This document shows positions 45,954-57,178 of a stretch of DNA of 64,000 nt, in pieces (within the stretch, counting starts at the first letter, position 1; each line of letters begins with the position of its first letter). The stretch spans positions 25,345,557 through 25,409,556 of the forward strand of contig OZ023273.1 of assembly GCA_964007475.1 (NCBI GenBank), written 5' to 3'. Origin of the DNA: Hybos culiciformis. Its lineage: Eukaryota; Arthropoda; Insecta; Diptera; Hybotidae. The position numbers and the translations under genes are program-made. The notes beneath the pieces were generated by a model. That model was not told where the DNA came from and did no database searches. It worked only from the letters and a program-made list of their open reading frames with translations.

Positions 45954-46022
45954 TGGCGATGAATTGTTAGTGATGAATTACTGGCGATGAATTACTGGAG
46001 ACGAGCTACTGGCGATGAATCA
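45954..46022. repeat. 14-16 bp minisatellite, unit 2
   Basis: About five degenerate copies of GATGAATTACTGGC. A further pair of related blocks lies near 45760-45782. It is just left of hAT-2. Confidence 0.75.
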
Positions 46023-46847
46023 GCCGCTTATTAAATATAATATATCAGGGACTGAAACGTTGAAAAAATTGGGTTGAGGTTTAAGTTCGAGTTAATCAAA
46101 ATAAAAAATTAAGGTTCGCTTCATGGTTCAAGTTCGGTTCAAAATTTAGAAAAAAAAAGAATAATATTTTTTATTTACTTTTAAAAAAAATTTCCATTTA
46201 TTTTTCAAATAAACTTTCGTTTAACTTAATTATTAAAATATTTTTTAAGTTTTCTTCTTTTAAATTGTGTCTTTGTGGTGATGATATAAATTTTAAAGCT
46301 GAAAAAGCCCGAACTGCGAAGATGATTTGGGACATTTTATGTTGCTCCCAAAATCCTAAAATACTTTATACTTTTGCCAGCCTTGGATAATTTTCGTATA
46401 TTTCCATCTCATTTTTAATGGAACTATCAACGGAAGAAATGGCATTTAGATTTGCCGATTTTGTTTGAGAACACTTTTCTTTCTTTTTTAAAACTTGTTC
46501 AAGAGTGTCCTCATCTTCTTCAGAAGAACCAGAAATTTCTTTCCTCATCCAATTCTCTTCTCTCTCCTTTTGTAAATTTTTAAGAATTTTTATTGTTTTT
46601 AAAATTTGGCATTTAGCATTGCAAATATCTTCGCGACTTAGCATTAATCTAAATCTGCTATCTAGATATGCTGCTGCAATCAAACATTGACTATTATATT
46701 AATAAAGTTATTTTCTCTTTTAATAATATTCGAATATAATTCTTCCGATAATGTTTTTAATGCGTTGGGGATCGTTATGTTGTATTTAGTGCTATAGAAT
46801 TTAGATCACTAAATGGAGTATTATATGCGTCAATACACATGCAATCA

Positions 46848-46955
46848 TTTAGATGCATCTGCGTAAATAATGAAAAAATTTCGATGCATCAGCGTATATA
46901 ATGAAAAAATTTAGATGCATCAGCGTAAATAATGAAATCATTTAGATGTTTCGTA
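46848..46955. repeat. 31 bp tandem repeat, unit 2
   Basis: It matches the unit 1 array, including the TTTCGATG variant in the second copy, which unit 3 lacks. Confidence 0.85.
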
Positions 46956-46980
46956 TTGAATATTAGGTAATACCTAAACA

Positions 46981-48538
46981 CAGGCCCGGTTCAAGCTGAT
47001 TCGGCGCCCTGTGCTGATTTTGGAAATTGCGCCCATAAGCATAATATAAGTCATTTTCACGTCACCGTTGAGGTAGACTATACTAACGCGATTTTTTTTA
47101 ACGAGGTATCCCCAGTAGGTCTAGTGCTAGTCCTCAAATAAATAAAATAAATATTCTCAAATAAATAAATAAATAAATATACATACACTAGGTAGAAAAA
47201 GTCTGCGTACGGGCTCGTTTTCTTATTTTTTGTTCGACATGTTCCCAGTTTTGATGTCATTTAACTGGGGCCAGATTCTATATGGAAAATGTACTAAAAA
47301 ATGTGGTGTGGTTTCGTTATTTTGGTTTCTGTAACATTAAAATTGTTGTTCGAGCAACAATTTTTAAGCAACATCAAATTAGGTGTTGCTTAATAATTTT
47401 TTGTGGTTTTTGTAAAATTTTTTTTAGTATATTTTAAAATAAAAGCGCGAAAGGCCAAAAAAAAACTTTAAAGTTTTTAAAGAAGTTTTAAAACTTCTAA
47501 TTGCGAAAAAATTCTTTTCGCATATGTAACTTCCTACTTACGTATCTAAAATATGAAAACTTTTTTCGGACCCGTATCATTGAAATGGAGGGTCAGTTGT
47601 TAAAAAAACTTATATTCGGGTATCTGGGGACGGTCCCCAGTAAATTTGAGATAAAACGAATTATTTGAGATTATTTTATAATTTTTTTTATGCCTACAAA
47701 ATAATTTTTTTTTTTATTTGAAAAAAAAAAAAAACATAAAATACAATTTTTCATGTCAACAATCCTTTACAGCAGTGACGTCGAACATTTTAGTAGAATT
47801 TTTTTATAGAAAGATAATTTTTTTAAACGACACAAAACTGTGGTTTAAAAAATCAAAAATGTGGTTCTCAAATAAAAAGTTACAGAATCTGGCCCCAGGA
47901 CTCTATAAAAAAAAAAAATTTTATCAAAATTTAAATTTTGAGAAATATCAATTTTTGAAAAAGTCTGCGTACAGCCGGTTTTAATGCCGCGTCTCAGAAA
48001 ATAACTTGTAATGTCATTTGGAAGGCAATTCAATGTAGATAATTTTGCGCCATATAATTTTATCCCCACGACAAGTGAAAGTGTCAAAAATCGCCTTTGA
48101 AAGTCATAGAAACAGCTTAGGCCGCTGTGGAAAACAGGTTAGTTAGATTTTGAAAAAAAAAAAAATGTTTTCACAAAAAAACTTTTTTAATAGAGTCCTT
48201 TGACATAAAAACTGCGAACATGTTGAACAAAAAATAAGAAAACGAGCCCATATGCCTAGTGTATACCAAAAAAAAAATTTACATATATACTATTTTATTA
48301 TATGCTAAATTTTTATTTGCACATCAGGCGCTCAAGGTATACAAAAAATATTGTATACTGTGATATTTTTTTGGGTAGAGTTTTTTTGTGACCAGTAGCA
48401 CAGTAGCACAGTAGTCAATTTCGAATGCATTTGCATGTTCTTGACTACAAATCGATGGGCGCCCTATTCGTTAGGCGCCCTATTCGTTAGGCGCCCTGTG
48501 CAAGTGCACATCATGCACATACAGCTGGACCGGCCCTG
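46981..48538. mobile_element. hAT-3 nested in hAT-2, unit 2 copy
   Basis: CCTAAACA flanks the element (46973-46980 and 48539-48546). Compared with unit 1 it has lost part of the innermost repeat around 47808 and gained a second TATTCGTTAGGCGCCC block near its right end. Confidence 0.9.
47186..48261. mobile_element. Mariner-like MITE inside hAT-3, unit 2
   Basis: It has the same CACTAGG ends and TA flanks as its unit 1 counterpart. It contains the CTGGGGCCAGATTCT inverted-repeat element at 47265-47898. Confidence 0.65.
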
Positions 48539-48673
48539 CCTAAACAAACTTAATATCTCTCACAATATTTCAATACAGCCAAATACAAAAAAAAAAAATG
48601 AGAAAAAATGAGAAGAAAAAATATTCTCTCTTTGCAACTACCTCTCCCCTACGCATTAAAACAGTGTATTGGA

Positions 48674-48842
48674 TATGTAAACAAAATTTGTTATACAACT
48701 CGTTCTGTATTTACACAAAAATACATTGACACTTGTCAATTTATATCACTCGACCTTCGGTCTCGTGATATAAGTATTGACTCGTGTCAATGTATTTTTG
48801 TGTATACAGAACTCTTAATTAATAACAAATTTAGTTTACATA
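48674..48842. repeat. 169 bp TTCG hairpin, unit 2
   Basis: I saw no base differences from the unit 1 hairpin along the 80-codon frame that crosses it. The flanking hAT-2 sequence does differ between units. Confidence 0.8.
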
Positions 48843-50731
48843 TACAATAATCTACTATTATTTGGTAATTTTTTGTTAGCTCTAATTTAGAACTTAGCCA
48901 GATTCCATTAAAAATCAACTAAATTCATTTGTTCTTCCTGTAGTTTAAGCTTTAATTTTTTAACAAGTGCAAAAACTGTCTTTCATAGTTAATTCAGCAT
49001 TCATTAAATCCGAACAAAACCTTCTGTATTCCAATAGGACTTTTATCATGTCGTAAGTCGAATTCCACCTAGTTTTACAGTCTAGTACGGCTTTTTTCAT
49101 GTTTAACTTTTAAGCTAAAGAAAAAATATTCGGTGTTCGTAATGTTTTGCATTCATCTAGTGTTCTCTTAAAAGCATGACTAGATATAGCAATTGGACAC
49201 TATGAGCAACACATCGGAAATGAATAATATTTGGGTGCGAATTATGCTAATGTTTCTGCTCCTTCATTTTCAATATTAGATAGAGCGTTTTCTTCCGCTT
49301 TGTCAAATCCATTGTCCGTTTGAAAGTTTTCATAATAGTCTTTTAATAATATATATTTTTCCCGCTACCTGACGTAATTGAATAAATTTGCTGCAATTTG
49401 ATGTCATAACAATCAAGAACATTGATGATAGGATTTTTTATGTAGACTCCTGATTGGCGATTTTGAGCCTCATGCATTTCTTTTTCCGTCGAAAATATAT
49501 GGAGCATTTATTCCTACAATGCATCTACCAAGGCAAGAAGCCGAATCAATCTTGACTGAAATTATTTTTTTGACATTTCCAATTTAATTTTATTATTAAT
49601 GTTCATTGCTTTGTCGTTAACAAAATCAATTACATAATGACTATTAACTGATATTTTTACTGTATTCATAAACGGATCGATTATTACTTTCATGCCAGAA
49701 TCTTCAAAAATTGTGAAAAGACGACCAGTAACAGTTTCTAGCTTTCAATCAATGAAACCTTCATGAATATCGAGCCGTCTCGATCCAAAAAGCTCGAGCA
49801 AGCTCGCCTGTTTTTGCTTGAATGAAGATCGAGTTTTTATCTGCTAGTGGCTCGAGCTCAGCATTTTTAATGTTTTACATTTTACTTTTGTTTTTTTTTT
49901 AAATTAAAGAAACAGAAAAGTTTATATAGGAAAATATTTCACTTCAATCTTATAAGTCCAGTCAATTTTAACAGAAAATGATACACAGAAATGGATTTTT
50001 TATGTTTTTATATTTTATAATGTTTTGAAACTTTAATAATTAATAATTTTGCAATATTTATTGTAATTTTTATAATTTTGATTAGATAATAATAATGAAT
50101 TAATTAGAAGAGTAAAGTTGAATTTTATGCTCTGAAATTGGTTTTTTTATGTCATTGTTTTTTCATATGTATTTAATTTTTAAGAAGGCTCGGGTGGCTC
50201 TAGCTACCCGATCCTCATTATACAAAAGCTTGAAGGCTCGAACTTACGAAAATGGTCGAGTTTCAAAAACCCTAATCGCACTCATTTATGGACTAGAAAA
50301 ATCAACAAATTTAATAGTAAAATTTAAGTAAGTATGTACTTACTTTACTCAAAATGAGTTTAGGATTAAATTTAATTTAAAATTCAACAAACAATAAAAA
50401 AGAACGTTCAATTTGTAGCAGAAAATCTAAATAATAATAAATAAAATACCACTAATCAATCGTTAGGCACCATTAACGTAAACGGAAAACTTTACTATTT
50501 TCGTTTTTATGTGCAAAAATATACCGTTCGAACACGTTAGTATTGTTTTGAAATATTTGTTTTGTTGTTTTGTAATTCAAATAAACTGTGCACAGCGGAA
50601 TTTTTTTAGTACAATTTTGAACCAAACGTACTGGAGTTTTGGCTTCGGATTCAGTGTTATAAAAACAGTAAACCTGAACCCATTTGGTTTCAGGTTCGCG
50701 TTCGGGTTCGGTTTCAGTCTCTCTAATATAT

Positions 50732-51643
50732 AAATATTCCTACGCCTAATTTGAACGTTGAAGAATCATAAAAAAACACGGCATCAAAAGGCTTTGCATA
50801 AATTATTATTTTTTTTAAAACTATACCTGTTTATAATAAAATTATACCAAATTATAATAAATTCATAATCTCATCAAATTGAAAATTAAGATTGAATATT
50901 GAATACAATCCATTGGTTGTACGTACGTATTCAAATTTGAAATTTGGAATTCCAAAATAGTATTATGTTTGGAATTTGGACAATACAATACAGTAAATAT
51001 AAGTCCTAATGTTTTTTTTTTTATAAACATAATAGATTAGTTTAGTCATGTGTTGAAAAATTATGGTCTATCATTAAAAATTGTTAGAAGAAATTATAAT
51101 ATTCTCAAAGTTTCATATCACGGCCTCCTCAGTAGTGCGTACTGTGCCTGTGCACCTCTTGCACCTGCCTTGTTAAGGCACTGAATACCGCTATTAACGA
51201 AATCCCTTTATGAATTATGAGAATAAAAAGTTATCTAGATTTAAACTAAAACAAGCTTAGCAACGGGAAATTTTAAATTTCGCATAACAATTTCAATTTT
51301 TGTGTTTACTTATAAGTGAGTTTAATTTTAAAATCGTATAAAATAAAATAAATTCGAAAAACTATAAAATAATATATTTCTTTTCAAGCCTAAAATTAAA
51401 AATTAATAAATCAAGCAAAAAAATTAAAGTTAAACAAGTCAGAATACAACTTAGGTAACCGTTACATAATATAACCGAACTAAATATTGTTCGAAGAACA
51501 TCAATTAATAGCAAGTGATTGAGTAATTAGCATTCATTTAAAATTTACATAATGATAAAAAACAGTAAAATTATAATAATGAATAAAAATTAAGGGAATA
51601 AATAAATAAATAAATAAAGATTTAAATCCAATTTTTTATCAAC
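50732..51643. other. Host DNA upstream of gene b, unit 2
   Basis: It corresponds to 36762-37665 in unit 1. Small differences include ACGTACGTATTC for ACGTATTC. It keeps the GC-rich block and the approach to the promoter. No coding segment is recognised. Confidence 0.35.
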
Positions 51644-51682
51644 TATTTAAGAAGCTGTTTTACTTGTGTAACTTTAGTTTAA
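51644..51682 (+). promoter_or_regulatory. Candidate core promoter of gene b, unit 2
   Basis: TATTTAAG starts at 51644. The initiator-like TTTAGTTT has its A at 51676. The leader would be 53 bases, ending in the favourable context GAAAACATG. Confidence 0.45.
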
Positions 51683-51728
51683 AAAAAAATTCCATCGACT
51701 TTTAAACAAAATACCTAAACTTGAAAAC

Positions 51729-52558
51729 ATGAACTTATTGCTTATCTTATTCTCAACTATGATGGTGATACAAGGTGTGTTTGGTAATGTAAAGCTAAAG
51801 GTAAGGAACCAACTATAGATAAAGTGAAAAAAAATGGAATTAGTTTTTTTTTAATTTATACTACACTTAATACAAAATATACTCGGTCATTTCCATTGAA
51901 ACTTTAAACAAAGTACAATACTAAAAATAAACTACAATACTTAAGTGTTTTAACTGGATTTTCTGTAGAACCATTTAAAAGTTTCAGTATTTTTAAACCG
52001 AGTTGTTTAAAGTAGGTTTTTTAATATTACTCAACAAGAAAAAATTACAAAACGGAATCAGATGAGTTAGATGATTGTACGGTTGTTTATGCATTATTTT
52101 TTGCCAAGAATTTTCGAATAATTTGCATCGTGTAAAATACATATTGATTTTCCACAAAATCGGTGTTTTCAAACGAGAAGATTTTAGAAACTAATATGCC
52201 AATATATAAACGAATTAAATATGTAAGTTATATATGTGGAATTTAATTAGAGGTGGAGCACAATATCTTATAAAGGAAACCGTACAAACGTGTTTTTTAT
52301 TTAGTATCCTAAAATTCATATTTATAGTGGATTTTCTTTAAAAATAAAAGAGTAAATGAACTGAAACAAGTAGAAACATAATGTAATTATTTGTTAATTG
52401 AGGAGTCAACTTGTTTTTTGTTGAAAAATAATTTTACTAGATGAAAGTAGCATGAACAATTTTTAAAAAAATTGTTTTTGTTCATTAAATTTTCTAATCA
52501 TATACAATTTTTATTGCAGCATATGGAGGACTACGAAGATTCTGATTCTTCAGATTGA
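51729..52558 (+). CDS. Gene b, unit 2: two-exon secreted small peptide
   Basis: Exon 1 (51729-51800, 24 codons) starts in the context AAAACATGA and encodes a short N-terminus, a hydrophobic core LLLILFSTMMVIQ and a likely cleavage site after GVFG at residue 19. It ends AAG|GTAAGG, a near-consensus donor. The 719 bp intron ends with CTAAT about 25 bases before TTTTTATTGCAG. Exon 2 (52520-52558) joins in phase 0 and encodes HMEDYEDSDSSD and TGA. The 36-residue precursor would release about 17 residues, NVKLKHMEDYEDSDSSD: a basic start, then an acidic tail with one tyrosine. No cysteines are present. An ATTAAA signal lies at 52608-52613. Without splicing, translation would end six codons into the intron. 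No family is recognised. Confidence 0.6.
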
Positions 52559-52888
52559 AATATTTTCTTGGTGGTTAAAACTAAAAATGTAATCAAATAT
52601 AAACTATATTAAATTGAATTATAAAATGTTTTTTATTGATTAAATATTTTTCGAAAAGAGTACCTCTAGGTATGACAAATAACGGTTTAATTGAATTAAA
52701 GAAAACTTAAAAAAAAAAAAATTCATCATAAAAATAATTAATAAAAACATTAATTAAAAACATTAATTAAAAACTTCAATTAAATATATTAATTAAAAAC
52801 TTTAATGTGAAGAATGCATCTGATTCTTTGATTTCATGATTTTCTTAAAATTGGGCGTTTTGTTTGATAACTGAACTCGCGTATAAAT

Positions 52889-54216
52889 CGTCGGCTGAGA
52901 ATTTAATTGTCGTATGTAGATTTTGTCAGTTTTAGGATTATGATCATTTCTTAAGTTTTCGAGGCTGAATTTTCTTTTGCCGCAATCAGTTTTTTTATTT
53001 CTCTATTCGTTTTCGAGATATTCAGCTTGTATTTTGTTGTATGTATCATAAAAGAAACATTTTGAGGGAATAATTGTCGTATATGTTGAATTTGTGCCAC
53101 ATACGACAAATATGGATATAAAAATATGTATAATTTTTTTATTTTTATTTTTTGTCGTATGCATATTACGACGGTATTTGCGGTGTGAAATGAGTATTGT
53201 ATTAAGAATAAATAATTTTTTGAAATCAATAACACAAAAGTTTAAATAATTTTTATCAAAAAATATATGAATTGTTCTAAAATTTTTAACATTGTTGTTA
53301 GACATGGAACGATCAACTTTATCAAAATCACCTTTTTTAAAAGGGTATGTTATGATAAATAAATGGTGTTATAGACAGCTACTTAAAAAATAACGAAAGA
53401 TCTTGACTACAAAGATGTCAATTTAAAAATTTTAAAACCAAGAGCTTCAGTTTTTAAATTATTTTCTATTTAATCGAAAGAACTTTTTTACCAACAACTT
53501 CCGTTCACCAAATGCAAGTTTGTAAAGTACCACTTTCGCTTAATTTTTCTTCTTAAACTTTCGCTTAATTTTTCGGAACTGCTATAAAAAGTTTTTGTAG
53601 AAATGAATTTGTTATTTGATTATTTTAATTTTCTTAAAACTTTAATTAGTTTTTCTATTAAGCCTATACGTGGAAATTTTTTTCATTTTTATTAGCGAGC
53701 GTTGAAAGTATGTTAAAGTTATTGATTGTTATTTTTTTGAAGTATTGATTGAAAATGTTGAATTATTTACTAAAAATTTTTAAGAAATGTTTGATTGAAT
53801 ATTATTTATTTTGATTTTTATTAGAAAATATATTTCTCAATTCATTATTTCTAAAAGAGACATTGCAATCTTGTACAAAAGTACTACTTATCTAGAACAA
53901 AATGTCGATATACAACAAAGTTATCTAAATTATTTTGAATTTGTATGTCGTATGTAAGAATTTCAAAATTAATTTGTCGTATGTCAGCATTTACTGAATA
54001 AACTAATTTCGAGGAAAATTAAAAATTTCTCTATTATTAATTCCTGGAAAGCTTTCATATTCGGAACATAAAATCTTCAATAAATTTACTAATTTTTCAT
54101 TTAAAGTGTGAAGAAGATCCAACCGTTACGAAAAAAGCTACCAGCTGTTAAACTTTAAAATCGATTTTCTCAAAACTAACGAACTCTACATACGACATTT
54201 AAATTCTGAGCCGACG
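52889..54216. mobile_element. GTCGTATGT element, unit 3 copy
   Basis: It is 1,328 bp with intact ends, AAAT flanks and no internal insertions, and so is the best reference copy. GTCGTATGT-type motifs occur at about 52909, 53036, 53078, 53100, 53154, 53947, 53979 and 54189. Two overlapping minus-strand frames of about 95 and 100 codons cross the left motif cluster; they resemble no known transposase. Confidence 0.6.
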
Positions 54217-54300
54217 AAATGTGCCTTAAATGATATTCTGGTTTGAATGACAGGTAGTGTTAATAATGCAAGATCACAATAGCATTGGCTAAAATACACG

Positions 54301-54305
54301 GGTTT
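54301..54305. other. hAT-1 empty site with 3 bp missing, unit 3
   Basis: Units 1 and 2 have GGTATATT around hAT-1; here the sequence is CACGGGTTTGCAC, which equals the single target copy minus ATA. The unit 4 site at 62637-62641 is identical. It may be an excision scar or a deletion in the original site. Confidence 0.6.
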
Positions 54306-54474
54306 GCACAAAAAAAATTACATGAATTTGGTGGACTTCGAACCGCTACCGTTGTTTCTGTTTTTAGCTGCTTTATTTAAAAATTGTAAATTTAATTTGG
54401 TGATTGATTGTAAACTTTCCGAGGAAAATGTGAATAAGTTAAACACCTTTTTTTTTTTATGAAATAAAATTTGT

Positions 54475-54535
54475 CACGCGGAACTCCTAAATCTTTTCGT
54501 GGAACCCCACTCCTAAATCTCTTTGGGAACCAATG
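54475..54535. mobile_element. Right end of hAT-0, unit 3 (rearranged)
   Basis: The block GGGTTCCACGGAACA present in units 2 and 4 is replaced by a second ACTCCTAAATC, apparently a short slip between repeated CTCCTAAATC stretches. The terminus still ends GGGAACCAATG. Confidence 0.6.
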
Positions 54536-54947
54536 AATTAGATGAATGTAGGGTTGTTTATGCATTATTTTTTGCCAAAAATTTTCGAATAATTTGCATC
54601 GTGTAAAATACGTATTGCTTTTCAAAATCGGTGTTTTCAAACGAAAAGATTTTAGAAACTAATATGCCAATATATAAACGAATTAAATATGCAACTTATA
54701 TATGTGGAATTTAAATAGATTTATATTCGATTTTCCTTAAAAATAAAAGAGTTAATGAACTGAAACAAGTAGAAACATAATGTAATAATTTGTTAATTAA
54801 GGAATCAATTTGTTTTGTGTTGAAAATTAATTTTACTAGATGAAGGTAGCATGAACAATTTTAAAAAAATTCCTCCGAATCGTCGGAGTTTTAAAAAAAT
54901 TGTTTTTGTTCATTAAATTTTCTAATCATAAACAATTTTTATTGCAG

Positions 54948-54995
54948 CCTATGGAAGAACCTAAAAAACTTGACTATAGAAATTATTATGGTTAA
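54948..54995 (+). pseudogene. Gene a, unit 3: orphan second exon ending in Gly
   Basis: The frame reads PMEEPKKLDYRNYYG and stops; unit 2 has Ser in place of the last Gly. The branch-point region is CTAATCATAAAC and the acceptor is unchanged. A C-terminal Gly can be an amidation donor in secreted peptides, but there is no visible exon 1. Confidence 0.45.
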
Positions 54996-55858
54996 AACTA
55001 AAAATGTAATCAAATATAAACTATATTAAATAGAATTATAAAATGTTTTTTATTGATTAAATATTTTTCGAAAAGAGTACCTCTCGGTACGACAAATAAC
55101 AGTTGGTTAGTTGCAAACTTACCGTTAGGAAGATTTATTTCTATTACTTATTTTTATGTGAGGAACTCTTTAAAATATAACTTACTGAAAATTTTAAGAT
55201 ATTGAGGACAAACAGGTTGTGTTTTGCAAACAAAAAATCACACCGTTTTTAAAGGCCTGGACGTATATCTATACCATAAAGAATATAAAAAACCGATGAA
55301 ACTAATTCAAGCAAAAGAAAGACCTAAGTTGGTAATTTGGATACAATATAATATTTAGGTCCAATTCGGATTGCAATGAATTTTATTATGTAACATACAA
55401 TTTATTTCTAAATCTTGATTCAAACTAATAAAACATTGGCTTGGGAAAACAAATTACCAAACAACATTACATTTTAAACTCAGGCGCAATAAAATATTAA
55501 AAGGTTTAATGAAGATGCTCGAGGTTCATTCAACCATTTCGCTGTCTAATGTAAAAACTTGGAAATTCAATTATTGAAAATAGTTTTTTCGGAGATGAAT
55601 TGCTTTTTAGTTAGGCGATGAATTGCTGGCGATTCATATTTTATGTTTTTTTTTGTTTCTTTTATGTTTCGGTATGAAAACAAAATTTTTGCAATCTAAA
55701 AATGTATCTCCAAAAGGGAGCATTACCGAGAAAAAAGCTTTGATTTGGTGGTTTGGGCACCGCCTCTAACCCCTCACCCTTCCTGCATTTTAACCGTGTT
55801 TTATGTATTTTATGTTTTTGTTTTTTTAATTTTTTTGTTTTTGAATCTGTTAAATTTC

Positions 55859-55926
55859 TGGCGATGAATTGTTAGTGATGAATTACTGGCGATGAATTAC
55901 TGGAGACGAGCTACTGGCGATGAATC
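55859..55926. repeat. 14-16 bp minisatellite, unit 3
   Basis: It has the same GATGAATTACTGGC-type copies as unit 2, preceded by a T-rich insertion specific to this unit among those visible. Confidence 0.75.
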
Positions 55927-56751
55927 AGCCGCTTATTAAATATAATATATCAGGGACTGAAACGTTGAAAAAATTGGGTTGAGGTTTAAGTTCGAGTTAA
56001 TCAAAATAAAAAGTTAAGGTTCGCTTCAGGGTTCGAGTTCGGTTCAAAATTTAGAAAAAAAAAGAATAATGTTTTTTATTTATTTTTAAAAAAATTTCCA
56101 TTTATTTTTCAAATAAACTTTCGTTTAACTTAATTATTAAAATATTTTTTAAGTTTTCTTCTTTTAAATTGTGTCTTTGTGGTGATGATATAAATTTTAA
56201 AGCTGAAAAAGCCCGAACTGCGAAGATGATTTGGGACATTTTATGTTGCTCCCAAAATCCTAAAATACTTTATACTTTTGCCAGCCTTGGATAATTTTCG
56301 TATATTTCCATCTCATTTTTAATGGAACTATCAACGGAAGAAATGGCATTTAGATTTGCCGATTTTGTTTGAGAACACTTTTCTTTCTCTTTTTTAAAAC
56401 TTGTTCAAGAGTGTCCTCATCTTCTTCTGAAGAACCAGAAATTTCTTTCCTCATCAAATTCTCTTCTCTCTCCTTTTGTAAATTTTTAATAATTTTTATT
56501 GTTTTTAAAATTTGGCATTTAGCATTTCAAATATCTTCGCGACTTAGTATTAATCTAAATCTGCTATCTAGATATGCTGCTGCAATCAAACATTGACTAT
56601 TATATTAATAGTTATTTCCTCTTTTAATAATATTCGAATATAATTCTTCCGATAATGTTTTTAATACGTTGGGGATCGTTATGTTGTATTTAGTGCTATA
56701 GAATTTAGATCACTAAATGGAGTATTATATGCGTCAATACACATGCAATCA

Positions 56752-56859
56752 TTTAGATGCATCTGCGTAAATAATGAAAAAATTTAGATGCATCAGCGTA
56801 TATAATGAAAAAATTTAGATGCATCAGCGTAAATAATGAAATCATTTAGATGTTTCGTA
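56752..56859. repeat. 31 bp tandem repeat, unit 3
   Basis: Copies start at 56752, 56783, 56814 and, partially, 56845. All full copies here begin TTTAGATG. Confidence 0.85.
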
Positions 56860-57009
56860 TTGAATATTACGTAATACCTAAACAAACTTAATATCTCTCA
56901 CAATATTTCAATACAGCCAAATACAAAAAAAAAATGAGAAAAAATGAGAAGAAAAAATATTCTCTCTTTGCAACTACCTCTCCCCTACGCATTAAAACAG
57001 TGTATTGGA

Positions 57010-57178
57010 TATGTAAACAAAATTTGTTATACAACTCGTTCTGTATTTACACAAAAATACATTGACACTTGTCAATTTATATCACTCGACCTTCGGTCTC
57101 GTGATATAAGTATTGACTCGTGTCAATGTATTTTTGTGTATACAGAACTCTTAATTAATAACAAATTTAGTTTACATA
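57010..57178. repeat. 169 bp TTCG hairpin, unit 3
   Basis: It has the same structure as in units 1 and 2. Its presence in all three shows it was in hAT-2 before the array formed. Confidence 0.8.

Larger units (their letters stand above)
46220..49745 (-). pseudogene. hAT-2 transposase pseudogene, unit 2
   Basis: It shows the same block order as in unit 1, including the 105-codon frame (46683-46366) with one Leu to Trp change (EENWMRKE). The DCKTRWNSTYDM block is near 49085-48960. Stops and frameshifts elsewhere rule out function. Confidence 0.78.
46046..50723 (-). mobile_element. hAT-2 element, unit 2 copy
   Basis: CAGGGACTGAAAC starts the element, and TAATATAT flanks the right end at 50724-50731. 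It contains hAT-3 at the same site as in unit 1. Its right part resembles unit 3 and its left part resembles unit 1. Confidence 0.88.
41781..52687. repeat. Tandem segmental array, unit 2 (10,907 bp)
   Basis: The unit begins right after the end of unit 1's gene b. Compared with unit 3 it has three extra insertions (hAT-1, a Harbinger-like MITE, hAT-3; together about 2.69 kb with target duplications) and lacks about 120 bp. Those account for the length difference. Sequence markers are unit 1-like up to about 48,960 and unit 3-like from about 49,165 on. Confidence 0.92.

Noticed and set aside
53003..53305. Overlapping 100- and 94-codon minus-strand frames, repeated in unit 4
   Set aside because: The two frames overlap on the same strand across the GTCGTATGT motif cluster and resemble no transposase. 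Identity between units reflects recent duplication, not constraint.
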